A stretch of DNA of 5,377 nucleotides from positions 1 through 5,377 of the forward strand of contig CAJUQU010000079.1 in NCBI GenBank assembly GCA_910588595.1, written 5' to 3'. Within the stretch, counting starts at the first letter, position 1. Each line of letters opens with the position of its first letter. Source of the stretch: an uncultured Lachnospiraceae bacterium. Lineage in GTDB: Bacteria > Bacillota_A > Clostridia > Lachnospirales > Lachnospiraceae. The notes beneath the pieces are model-generated. The model ran no database searches, was not told the DNA's origin, and worked only from the letters and a program-made list of their open reading frames with translations. Both the position numbers and the translations under genes were made by a program. Shown piece by piece: positions 1 through 5,377 of this stretch.

Positions 1-49
1 GCGACCACCGAGATCTACACTCTTTCCCTACACGACGCTCTTCCGATCT
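1..49. other. Illumina P5/TruSeq universal adapter remnant (not biological)
   Basis: The first 49 bases are identical, as I recall the oligonucleotide, to the last 49 bases of the 58-base Illumina P5/TruSeq universal adapter. They begin inside it at GCGACCACCGAGATCTACAC and end with GCTCTTCCGATCT. On the minus strand this reads AGATCGGAAGAGCG, the usual adapter read-through signature. The junction with genomic DNA lies between bases 49 and 50, where a T/A ligation step would put it. This segment should be trimmed: it is not part of the organism, and it falsely extends the reading frame that enters it from the right. Confidence 0.98.
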
Positions 50-128
50 TCGTGACATAGCAAAACAACTGATTGCCAAGCCCCTGTCCTTTTAAGAGCT
101 CTGTCGCGATAATCGCCTTCTTTTCCAT
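50..128 (-). CDS. GT11-like glycosyltransferase (alpha-1,2-fucosyltransferase type), N-terminal fragment
   Basis: Only the first 26 codons are present (MEKKAIIATELLKGQGLGNQ, then LFCYVT) before the frame runs into the adapter. The segment LKGQGLGNQLF matches the N-terminal hallmark of glycosyltransferase family 11, usually L-K-G-G-L-G-N-Q-hydrophobic-F. In that family this glycine-rich loop follows the first beta strand of the GT-B-like nucleotide-sugar fold. Characterised members transfer L-fucose from GDP-fucose, mostly in alpha-1,2 linkage, in the cytoplasm. The ATG at 126-128 is preferred because AGGAG lies 6 bases upstream; the same open frame continues further upstream only as a shadow across the end of the ABC gene. 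The gene starts 52 bases after the ABC exporter stop, so it is probably the next gene of the same operon. The donor sugar cannot be confirmed from 26 residues, and a related GT11-like enzyme of different specificity is possible. Confidence 0.72.
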
Positions 129-134
129 TTCCTT

Positions 135-139
135 CTCCT
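135..139 (-). promoter_or_regulatory. Ribosome binding site of the GT11-like gene
   Basis: On the minus strand AGGAG sits 6 bases before the ATG at 126-128, within CAGGAGAAGGAA. It fixes the start of the truncated glycosyltransferase and rules out the longer frame that opens at 233 inside the ABC gene. Confidence 0.8.
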
Positions 140-171
140 GTCCGCTTATCTGCACCGGGGCGGCTCTCCCT

Positions 172-190
172 GACGCTGCCCTACAGCGTC
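172..190 (-). repeat. Perfect 7-bp inverted repeat (hairpin) across the ABC exporter stop codon
   Basis: GACGCTG (172-178) and CAGCGTC (184-190) are perfect reverse complements separated by five bases. In the minus-strand transcript this gives a G+C-rich 7-bp stem with loop UAGGG, and the UAG is the stop codon of the ABC exporter gene (181-183). The 3' side continues AGGGAGAGCC with no U-tract, so this is not a standard intrinsic terminator. It could be a small structure at the ABC/GT11 gene junction that affects RNA stability or translational coupling, or it could be chance. Confidence 0.45.
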
Positions 191-1923
191 GTCCTTGTGA
201 TCTTCCCCTCATCGACCTTGTATATGATATCACACTTCTCGATCGTATTCAGGCGGTGCGCGATGATGATCATGGTCTTTCTGCCATGGAAGCTGTTGAT
301 CGCCTCCATGACTGCCGCCTCCGTCTCATTGTCCAGCGCCGAGGTCGCCTCGTCAAACACAAGGATCTCAGGATTGTGGTACAGTGCCCTCGCGATGCCG
401 AGCCGCTGTCTCTGCCCGCCGGAAATGCGGACCCCCCTGTCACCGATCGCTGTGTCGAGTCCTTCGGGTAGACCCCTGATAAATTCCGCAAGCTGCGCCT
501 CCTCGAGAGCCTCCCAGATCCGGGTGTCATCGATCTGGTCATCTGCGATACCGAACGCAATATTGTTTCTGACCGGTTCATCGACCAGATAGATGGACTG
601 CGGGATATAACCGATCTGGGAAAGCCATGCCGGATAATTGTCAAAAACATCTACGCCGTCACACAGGATACTCCCCTGATGAATCTTCAAAAGTCCCAGC
701 AAAATATCCACGATCGTTGACTTGCCCGCGCCCGACGGTCCCATGATACCGATCGATCTGCCGTATGGCACCACCATATTTGCCCTGTCAAATATCAGCT
801 TATCCGTATTGGGGTAGGCATACACGATGTCCCTCAGTTCGATCTTATCCTGGAGCCGCATCGTCTTGGCTGGATCGACCGGTTTCAGCGTCTGGTTATT
901 TCTCCTGCTGATCTCATTGATATTCATGTTCTCATACACATAGTCGAGACAGGGCTTATAATATGAAATATCTGCCAGATACGTGTTGATCCTGTTCACA
1001 CTCGGCATCATGCGGATCGCCGCCAGTCCAAATGCACTGAGCATCGGAATGATCGTGGAGACATCATTCCCAGTCAGGATATAGACGATGATATAACCCA
1101 GAATGCTCGCGATAAAGATGGTCTCGATCAGAAGTCTCGGCAGGTTGTTCATCACGGAATAACGCTTGCTGTAGACTGCACCGATCTTTCCGCTGCTCTC
1201 ATAATTGTCCGCAAAAAATGCCTCCCGGTGAAGCACTTTGACATCTTTTATTCCATAGATCGCCTGAATCCTCCACTTGGCTATCCTCGACTGCAGCGAC
1301 TGGTTCTTTGTTCCCATCTCCGTAAGGCGTGGTCTTAATACCTTTAGAATCACGACAGAGAGCATACCAAACACCACGATCATCAGAAGAAGCAGCTTCC
1401 AGTCCGTCAGGATCATCACGACACACAGCAGCGCAAACACGATCACTTCCGAGACAAGCGAGATCATTGACATCAGAATGTGGAACACATTTGGGATATC
1501 ACTGTCTGTCAGGCGGAACACTGTCGGGATATCCGCGTCCAGATAGAACTCGTAGGGTCTGTTGAGAAATTCCCGCAGTACCTGGCTGATCAGTTTATTT
1601 CTGTTGAATGCGATAAATTTGTTCTGCACATTGACCATAAAGAGCAGAAATGCATTTTTCACCGCATACAGCACGATCATGGCAGTCAAAAGCGGCACGA
1701 TAAACCGCTCTATGCTGTCAACCCCCAGGGTGTCCATTGCAAGCCGGATCCATCTGTTTTCCTGCGACTTGACCGGATCCATGATCACCCACACGATCGG
1801 AAGCACGCCGGACACACTCACGGTCTCCAATAAACCGCTGACAAGGATCAGTATTCCCAGCAGACAGATCTGCATCTTCTGCCTCCTGTCTAGAATATAT
1901 CGCATCTTCTTTATCATATCCAT
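181..1923 (-). CDS. ABC exporter half-transporter (permease-ATPase fusion), PglK/MsbA-like glycan flippase candidate
   Basis: This 580-residue protein has the complete layout of a type IV (MsbA-like) ABC exporter and should work as a homodimer in the cytoplasmic membrane. Hydrophobic segments near residues 18-46, 74-97, 149-172, 174-196, 262-284 and 290-308 form the six-helix permease domain. The nucleotide-binding domain (about 360-575) has an A-loop tyrosine near Y370, Walker A GPSGAGKST at 395-403, Q-loop Q442, signature SGGQR at 501-505, Walker B ILVFDE at 520-525, D-loop SALD at 528-531 and switch histidine H556. All catalytic positions are intact. Its length is close to PglK/WlaB-type flippases of about 560-590 residues, and the polar stretch at 51-72 between TM1 and TM2 could be the external helix known in PglK. 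With glycosyltransferases and an O-acylation pair around it, I infer that it translocates a lipid-linked glycan. Lipid or peptide export cannot be excluded by sequence alone. The ATG at 1921-1923 is 6 bases after GGAGG. Confidence 0.9.
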   Translation of the reverse strand: MDMIKKMRYILDRRQKMQICLLGILILVSGLLETVSVSGVLPIVWVIMDPVKSQENRWIRLAMDTLGVDSIERFIVPLLTAMIVLYAVKNAFLLFMVNVQNKFIAFNRNKLISQVLREFLNRPYEFYLDADIPTVFRLTDSDIPNVFHILMSMISLVSEVIVFALLCVVMILTDWKLLLLMIVVFGMLSVVILKVLRPRLTEMGTKNQSLQSRIAKWRIQAIYGIKDVKVLHREAFFADNYESSGKIGAVYSKRYSVMNNLPRLLIETIFIASILGYIIVYILTGNDVSTIIPMLSAFGLAAIRMMPSVNRINTYLADISYYKPCLDYVYENMNINEISRRNNQTLKPVDPAKTMRLQDKIELRDIVYAYPNTDKLIFDRANMVVPYGRSIGIMGPSGAGKSTIVDILLGLLKIHQGSILCDGVDVFDNYPAWLSQIGYIPQSIYLVDEPVRNNIAFGIADDQIDDTRIWEALEEAQLAEFIRGLPEGLDTAIGDRGVRISGGQRQRLGIARALYHNPEILVFDEATSALDNETEAAVMEAINSFHGRKTMIIIAHRLNTIEKCDIIYKVDEGKITRTTL

Positions 1924-1929
1924 CTTATT

Positions 1930-1934
1930 CCTCC
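1930..1934 (-). promoter_or_regulatory. Ribosome binding site of the ABC exporter
   Basis: GGAGG on the minus strand lies 6 bases before the ATG at 1921-1923 and supports that start over the downstream methionine codons at residues 3 and 7. It falls in the 24-base gap after the stop codon of the SGNH-like gene, which fits translation within one polycistronic message. Confidence 0.82.
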
Positions 1935-1947
1935 ATAATACCGATCA

Positions 1948-3009
1948 CTATTCCCGAAAGATCCCCTCGTAATCATAATCCAGATAATAGCGCTTCTCCT
2001 GTTCGTGACGCTCCATGTAGTTCTCCTCTGTCACCAGCCCCTCGCCCGCTGCCATCCACTCCAGTATCATAGAGTTGACATGGGCTGCATAATGTTCTTT
2101 GTCCCTGTAGTTGTCCAGATCTGTTATTATATCATATTTGTCATGAAAATTGTACAATTTCACATTTGGACATGCCAGCAGCATCTTCGTCGTTATGAGT
2201 TCCGCGTCCAGATACCAGTTGATCATGCCCTCCTGGTTCATGAAATCCCACCAGCAGATGCTGTATGGCGTATAGAAAATGTAAAATGTCGTGTCGGGGT
2301 ATCTGTTGACGAGATCGACAAAATTCTGCTGTATATTCCCGATGACCATCTCTGTGTCCTTTGCAGAGAGCGGCGGCGCATCCGGCGCCTTCTCCTCCCA
2401 TCGGTCATAACCTGCCATCACATACTCATAGCCCGTCTCCTTTTCCCACGATGAGTAATCATCAAATGTAGTGCTTGGCTGTCCGGTAATTGTCATCAGC
2501 AGATTGTTGAGAACGCCGTGATACCATACATTCTTGTTGAACACATAGCTGACATCATTCCATGGGTTGTCATCATAGAGATACGTCGGATATCCGTCAT
2601 ACTCTGTATAGTCCTTATCCCGCAGGATCGAATTGGCATCCATCGTCCAGATAACCGTCTTTAAATCCTTATTTCGCCGCAGGGCACGATCAAGATTCTC
2701 TGAGAGCTCCCTGTAGCCTGCGCCGGAAAACGTCTCCTTTACTGACTTTACTCCAAACAGTACATCCGCCTCGCTTGTCTTGAAATTCTGCGCCATCGAA
2801 GTCCCTGTGATAATGGTATCATAGTCAAAATGCCTTGAGATCCCGTCATTTATGTACCGTTCATCGTACAACCGGTAAGAGACGAAGGAAAAAGGCTTAT
2901 GAAAATGAAAATACGGATCGAATATCCAGAATACAAACACCATCAGCACGATGGCTCCAGCCAGCGCAGCCATACATGTGATAAACCATTTTTTCGCATT
3001 TGGCACCAT
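1948..3009 (-). CDS. Membrane-anchored SGNH/DltD/AlgJ-like protein, putative extracytoplasmic glycan O-acyltransferase partner of the MBOAT
   Basis: The protein has 353 residues. Lysines 6-7 precede a single hydrophobic helix at about 8-30, which predicts an inside N-terminus and a catalytic domain outside the cell. SGNH-type landmarks can be read by eye: a strand followed by TGTSM with candidate nucleophile S71, a glycine block SGAG at 95-98, a candidate Asn block at MDAN (N126), and DKEHY near the C-terminus, where D303 and H306 form the D-x-x-H of the catalytic dyad. This matches the plan of DltD, AlgJ/AlgX and PatB-like proteins, which pass acyl groups delivered by an MBOAT partner to a surface polymer, or of a related esterase. 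The MBOAT gene is directly upstream (23-base gap), which strongly suggests this pairing. The stretch 134-164 is unusually rich in Tyr, Trp and Asp and may contact glycan. The tail after 325 is charged. A family name cannot be given with certainty. It is not clearly DltD, since no other dlt gene is visible. Confidence 0.72.
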   Translation of the reverse strand: MVPNAKKWFITCMAALAGAIVLMVFVFWIFDPYFHFHKPFSFVSYRLYDERYINDGISRHFDYDTIITGTSMAQNFKTSEADVLFGVKSVKETFSGAGYRELSENLDRALRRNKDLKTVIWTMDANSILRDKDYTEYDGYPTYLYDDNPWNDVSYVFNKNVWYHGVLNNLLMTITGQPSTTFDDYSSWEKETGYEYVMAGYDRWEEKAPDAPPLSAKDTEMVIGNIQQNFVDLVNRYPDTTFYIFYTPYSICWWDFMNQEGMINWYLDAELITTKMLLACPNVKLYNFHDKYDIITDLDNYRDKEHYAAHVNSMILEWMAAGEGLVTEENYMERHEQEKRYYLDYDYEGIFRE

Positions 3010-3017
3010 ATAGAAAT

Positions 3018-3025
3018 CCCTTCCT
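3018..3025 (-). promoter_or_regulatory. Ribosome binding site of the SGNH-like gene
   Basis: AGGAAGGG on the minus strand ends 8 bases before the ATG at 3007-3009. It supports the start that includes the complete N-terminal membrane anchor. The site lies wholly in the 23-base gap after the MBOAT stop codon. Confidence 0.7.
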
Positions 3026-3032
3026 GTCAGCG

Positions 3033-4496
3033 TCAGAAATTGAAGTACAAAAATTCACTCACCTCGGAAAGTGACAGTATGCTCCAGAGCAAAAGCACCA
3101 CGATGACGGCGATACGCCTGACGCCATACCTGCCATCATGCACTTTCTCCTGTGTATTGCGCAGCCCCAGACAAGCCAGTATCAGCAGAAACACAAACAC
3201 CGCCAGCATGAACCATGGGCACGCCTGTATCAGAGGCTGCAGCCCCATCCGTCCGAGCAGCCGCACTTCAATGATCTGGTTAAAATTTTCTGCGATCTCC
3301 GCATAAAGCTTCCCGTCACCGCAGTCGATGAGATTCCCGATCATCTGCAGTCCCTGCCCCACAGATTCCGCCCGAAACATGCTCCACGCGACCGTACAGA
3401 AAGCAAAAGTGACAGCTGCCCGCAGTACGCGCGAGATTTTCTGCAGCGTGCGGTCGAACAGCCGGTCATATAAGTTGCCCAGTCCGTTGACGACACCCCA
3501 CAGGATAAATGTCCAGTTCGCCCCATGCCAGATCCCGCTCACAAGGAACACGATCATGACATTGACATACGTCCGCACTGTTCCTTTTCTGCTGCCGCCA
3601 AGAGGAATATAGACATATTTTGTAAAAAACCTTGTCAGTGTCATATGCCATCTGTCCCAGAATTCCCTGACAGACGCCGCCTTATAGGGTGAATTGAAAT
3701 TGACCGGAAGCTCCACATTGAACATGTAGCCGATGCCGTATGCCATATCACAGTATCCGCTGAAATCAAAATAGATCTGCAGAGAATAACAGAGCATCAC
3801 CAATATCGTGCTGATGCTATTGAGCTCATCCACATTCGCGTACCCCGATGTTACCACTTTCGACAGGGTGTCCGCCACCAGCACCTTCTTTGCCATACCA
3901 AGCGCAAATGCATATATCCCTTTGCACAGGTTCTCATACCGGATGCAATGATTCTCCCGCGCGCGAAACTGCGGGATCAGCTCGTCATGATACACGATCG
4001 GTCCCGCGATCAGCTGCGGAAAAAAGGAGACGTACGCCGCATACTCCAGCAGGCTGTACCGCTCACAATCCCCCCTGTAGGAATCGATCACATACGATAA
4101 CTGCTGAAATGTGTAAAAACTGATCCCCAGCGGAAGCGCCAGTCTCAAAAACGGATAGTCAGTCCGCAGCGCCGCATTGACATTTTCAATGAAAAAATCA
4201 AAGTATTTAAAGTAGAACAAAATCCCGATATTGTATGCTATGCCCGCTGTCAGGCACAGCTTTTTCCTTGTTTTGCTTTCCGCTTTGTCCATCATCCTGA
4301 CAAGCAGATAATTGACCATGATACTTATGACCAGCATCATAAGATAACGTATACTATTGTATCCATAGAACACCATGGACATCGCAACCAGATACCCCAG
4401 TGCCGCCTTTTGCAAGCGCAGATGGTGCAGCCAGTAATAACCAGCCACAACGAGTGGAAAGAACAAAAAAACAAATATATATGAATTAAACAGCAT
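3033..4496 (-). CDS. MBOAT-family membrane-bound O-acyltransferase (AlgI/DltB/PatA-like)
   Basis: This complete polytopic membrane protein of 487 residues is of the usual size for bacterial AlgI-type MBOATs. It opens with the family's typical MLFNSYIFVFLFFPLVV. It carries PLGISFYTFQQLSYVID (122-138), IYFDFSGYCDMAYG (241-254), REFWDRWHMTLTRF (277-290) with conserved H284, YIPLGGSRKG (296-305), and SGIWHGANW (320-328), where H324 is the invariant catalytic histidine. It ends in FLYFNF, like the aromatic C-termini of DltB and AlgI. Known relatives take an acyl group, usually acetyl from acetyl-CoA, from the cytoplasm and hand it across the membrane to an extracytoplasmic partner that modifies alginate, peptidoglycan or teichoic acid. 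Here the partner is probably the SGNH-like protein encoded 23 bases downstream. The glycosyltransferase neighbours point to a secreted or surface glycan as acceptor. The ATG at 4494-4496 follows GGGAG by 5 bases and starts 20 bases after the upstream glycosyltransferase stop. Confidence 0.93.
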   Translation of the reverse strand: MLFNSYIFVFLFFPLVVAGYYWLHHLRLQKAALGYLVAMSMVFYGYNSIRYLMMLVISIMVNYLLVRMMDKAESKTRKKLCLTAGIAYNIGILFYFKYFDFFIENVNAALRTDYPFLRLALPLGISFYTFQQLSYVIDSYRGDCERYSLLEYAAYVSFFPQLIAGPIVYHDELIPQFRARENHCIRYENLCKGIYAFALGMAKKVLVADTLSKVVTSGYANVDELNSISTILVMLCYSLQIYFDFSGYCDMAYGIGYMFNVELPVNFNSPYKAASVREFWDRWHMTLTRFFTKYVYIPLGGSRKGTVRTYVNVMIVFLVSGIWHGANWTFILWGVVNGLGNLYDRLFDRTLQKISRVLRAAVTFAFCTVAWSMFRAESVGQGLQMIGNLIDCGDGKLYAEIAENFNQIIEVRLLGRMGLQPLIQACPWFMLAVFVFLLILACLGLRNTQEKVHDGRYGVRRIAVIVVLLLWSILSLSEVSEFLYFNF

Positions 4497-4501
4497 ACCT
4501 G

Positions 4502-4506
4502 CTCCC
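4502..4506 (-). promoter_or_regulatory. Ribosome binding site of the MBOAT gene
   Basis: GGGAG on the minus strand lies 5 bases before the ATG at 4494-4496, in the 20-base gap after the family 2 glycosyltransferase. It supports the start that yields the canonical MBOAT N-terminus. Confidence 0.65.
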
Positions 4507-4516
4507 TATAACTATC

Positions 4517-5377
4517 TCAGTGTCTCAACGGAATCACGATCCTGTCATACAGCCATACAACAATTGCGTACGCTGACGGTGAGAGAAAAAAAAGTTTCCT
4601 GCGCATCCTGTCTCCCCTCGAGACGATCCCACTGTCATAGATCCTGTCCATCTCTGCTTTATCCGCTTTCATCTCCGCGGCAAGTCTTGACACCGCCTCT
4701 TTATTTTTGGCATTTCTGGCATCGATATAATAAAATAACAGTCGCCTCTGAAAGTGATATCCTGCCAGATCAGCCATCTGTGGCGAAACCATCTGCCTGA
4801 TACAGGCGATATGTTCGCGCCAGAAGGGGATCTCGTCATCAAACATACGTTTGTTATCTGCCTCGTTCATGATGCTCCCCTCCCGGTCCAGCACATAGTG
4901 ATAAAAGCACTGGTCCAGATAGACCGCCCTTTCAACTTTGCAGAAAGCACGTGTCGTATACATGATATCCTCCGAGTTTCTCCCTTTGGGAAACAGTGCT
5001 CCACTGACTAAATCCCTGTGAAACAGCTTGCTCCAGACGGAATTGTAGATGACATACTCCTCATGCCCGCTGATGTAGATCTCCAGGAGCGCTTCCCTAG
5101 AAAGCGGCACAACGCTGCCGCCCCCGCCTGCCACTGTGTGATCCTTATATTCACAGAAATACCGGCACACTGCCAGCTGTGCACCATGTGCAGCGCACGC
5201 CTGATGCATCCGCTCGTACATATCCGGCTCGATCCAGTCGTCACTGTCCACATAACCGATATAGTCGCCCGACGCGACCGCCAGCCCTGCATTTCTCGCA
5301 TCCGATAGCCCGCCGTTTGGCTTGTGTATGACACTGACGCGACTGTCCTTTCGGGCATATGCGTCGCACTTTGCAGG
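4517..5377 (-). CDS. Family 2 glycosyltransferase (GT-A fold), N-terminus cut by the window edge
   Basis: 286 codons are visible and the frame is open to the window edge. The visible part begins PAKCDAYARKDSRVSVIHKP and continues NGGLSDARNAGLAVASGDYI. These are standard GT2 motifs, leading to VDSDDW with the D-x-D metal and nucleotide-sugar site at visible residues 44-46. A second acidic site SED, with E136-D137 in a FPKGRNSED context, matches the acceptor/catalytic-base region of many capsule and exopolysaccharide GT2 enzymes (EpsH/EpsJ/WcaA type). About 50 residues, including the VSVIVPVYN-like first strand and the DDGS loop, should lie beyond base 5377, for a full length near 335. The C-terminal 35 residues are basic and then hydrophobic (RMRRKLFFLSPSAYAIVVWL), suggesting peripheral attachment to the inner membrane face. 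The enzyme should add one sugar to a lipid-linked glycan intermediate. The sugar is not predictable. It is the most upstream visible gene of the operon. Confidence 0.93.
   Translation of the reverse strand, partial: PAKCDAYARKDSRVSVIHKPNGGLSDARNAGLAVASGDYIGYVDSDDWIEPDMYERMHQACAAHGAQLAVCRYFCEYKDHTVAGGGGSVVPLSREALLEIYISGHEEYVIYNSVWSKLFHRDLVSGALFPKGRNSEDIMYTTRAFCKVERAVYLDQCFYHYVLDREGSIMNEADNKRMFDDEIPFWREHIACIRQMVSPQMADLAGYHFQRRLLFYYIDARNAKNKEAVSRLAAEMKADKAEMDRIYDSGIVSRGDRMRRKLFFLSPSAYAIVVWLYDRIVIPLRH

Noticed and set aside
73..592. Two plus-strand open frames (73-471 and 197-592) antisense to the ABC ATPase domain
   Set aside because: The complementary strand encodes an intact nucleotide-binding domain with every catalytic motif. 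These frames show no family features.
1925..1936. Three-codon mini-ORF (ATG GAG GAA TAA) overlapping the ribosome binding site of the ABC gene
   Set aside because: The ATG is simply part of TATGGAGGAAT around the Shine-Dalgarno sequence and has no ribosome binding site of its own, so a leader-peptide role is not supported.
1562..1972. 136-codon plus-strand open frame spanning the ABC/SGNH junction
   Set aside because: It is antisense to the ABC exporter, low in recognisable domains and rich in Ser/Ile/Arg as expected from the reverse complement of membrane-protein codons.
2005..2454. 149-codon plus-strand open frame
   Set aside because: It lies wholly inside the SGNH-like gene on the other strand, has no recognisable motif or good ribosome binding site, and its composition is that of a shadow of a well-supported gene.
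3024..3040. Short tandem-like CTGACG/CTGACA at the MBOAT stop and SGNH ribosome binding site
   Set aside because: Two imperfect 6-base copies are within chance expectation, and half of the match lies in or beside the MBOAT stop codon.
2899..3473. Plus-strand frames of 111-135 codons antisense to the SGNH start and MBOAT C-terminus
   Set aside because: They are shadows of the MBOAT and SGNH genes and have no recognisable domain.
5008..5358. 116-codon minus-strand frame overlapping the GT2 gene in another frame
   Set aside because: The GT2 frame carries conserved motifs through the same bases. This alternative is Arg/Ser/Trp-rich with no family signature.
1..5377. CRISPR array, tRNA/rRNA, insertion sequence, phage or toxin-antitoxin content
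   Set aside because: No regularly spaced repeats, transposase, integrase or structural RNA motifs are visible. Coding sequence of the glycan operon fills the window, and the longest noncoding gap is 52 bases apart from the adapter.

Overview
The window is a fragment of a bacterial surface-glycan biosynthesis locus, and its left end is an assembly artefact. Bases 1-49 exactly match the 3' part of the Illumina P5/TruSeq universal adapter, so the biological insert starts at base 50. The rest is almost wall-to-wall coding, all on the minus strand, with gaps of only 20-52 bases and a purine-rich ribosome binding site before each visible start. It reads as one operon transcribed right to left. Strong AGGAG/GGAGG sites, base composition near half G+C by eye, and the style of the proteins suggest a Bacillota member, probably Lachnospiraceae-like. 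That assignment is an inference, because no marker gene is present.

In transcription order (right to left), the first gene is a family 2 glycosyltransferase that lacks its N-terminus because the window ends (4517-5377). Next come an MBOAT-family membrane O-acyltransferase of the AlgI/DltB type (3033-4496), a membrane-anchored extracytoplasmic SGNH/DltD/AlgJ-like protein (1948-3009), and a full-length ABC exporter half-transporter with fused permease and ATPase that resembles MsbA/PglK lipid-linked glycan flippases (181-1923). Last are the first 26 residues of a GT11-like (alpha-1,2-fucosyltransferase-type) glycosyltransferase (50-128), cut off where the adapter begins.

A coherent model, by inference, is that the glycosyltransferases build a lipid-linked glycan on the cytoplasmic face and the ABC protein flips or exports it. 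The MBOAT/SGNH pair would then move acyl (probably acetyl) groups across the membrane and attach them to the exported glycan. Neither the polymer nor the acyl group can be read from the sequence. No RNA gene, mobile element, CRISPR array, promoter or intrinsic terminator was seen. The most secure finding is the adapter and the chimeric reading frame it creates. The most interesting biological one is the pairing of an MBOAT/SGNH acylation module with a PglK-like flippase.
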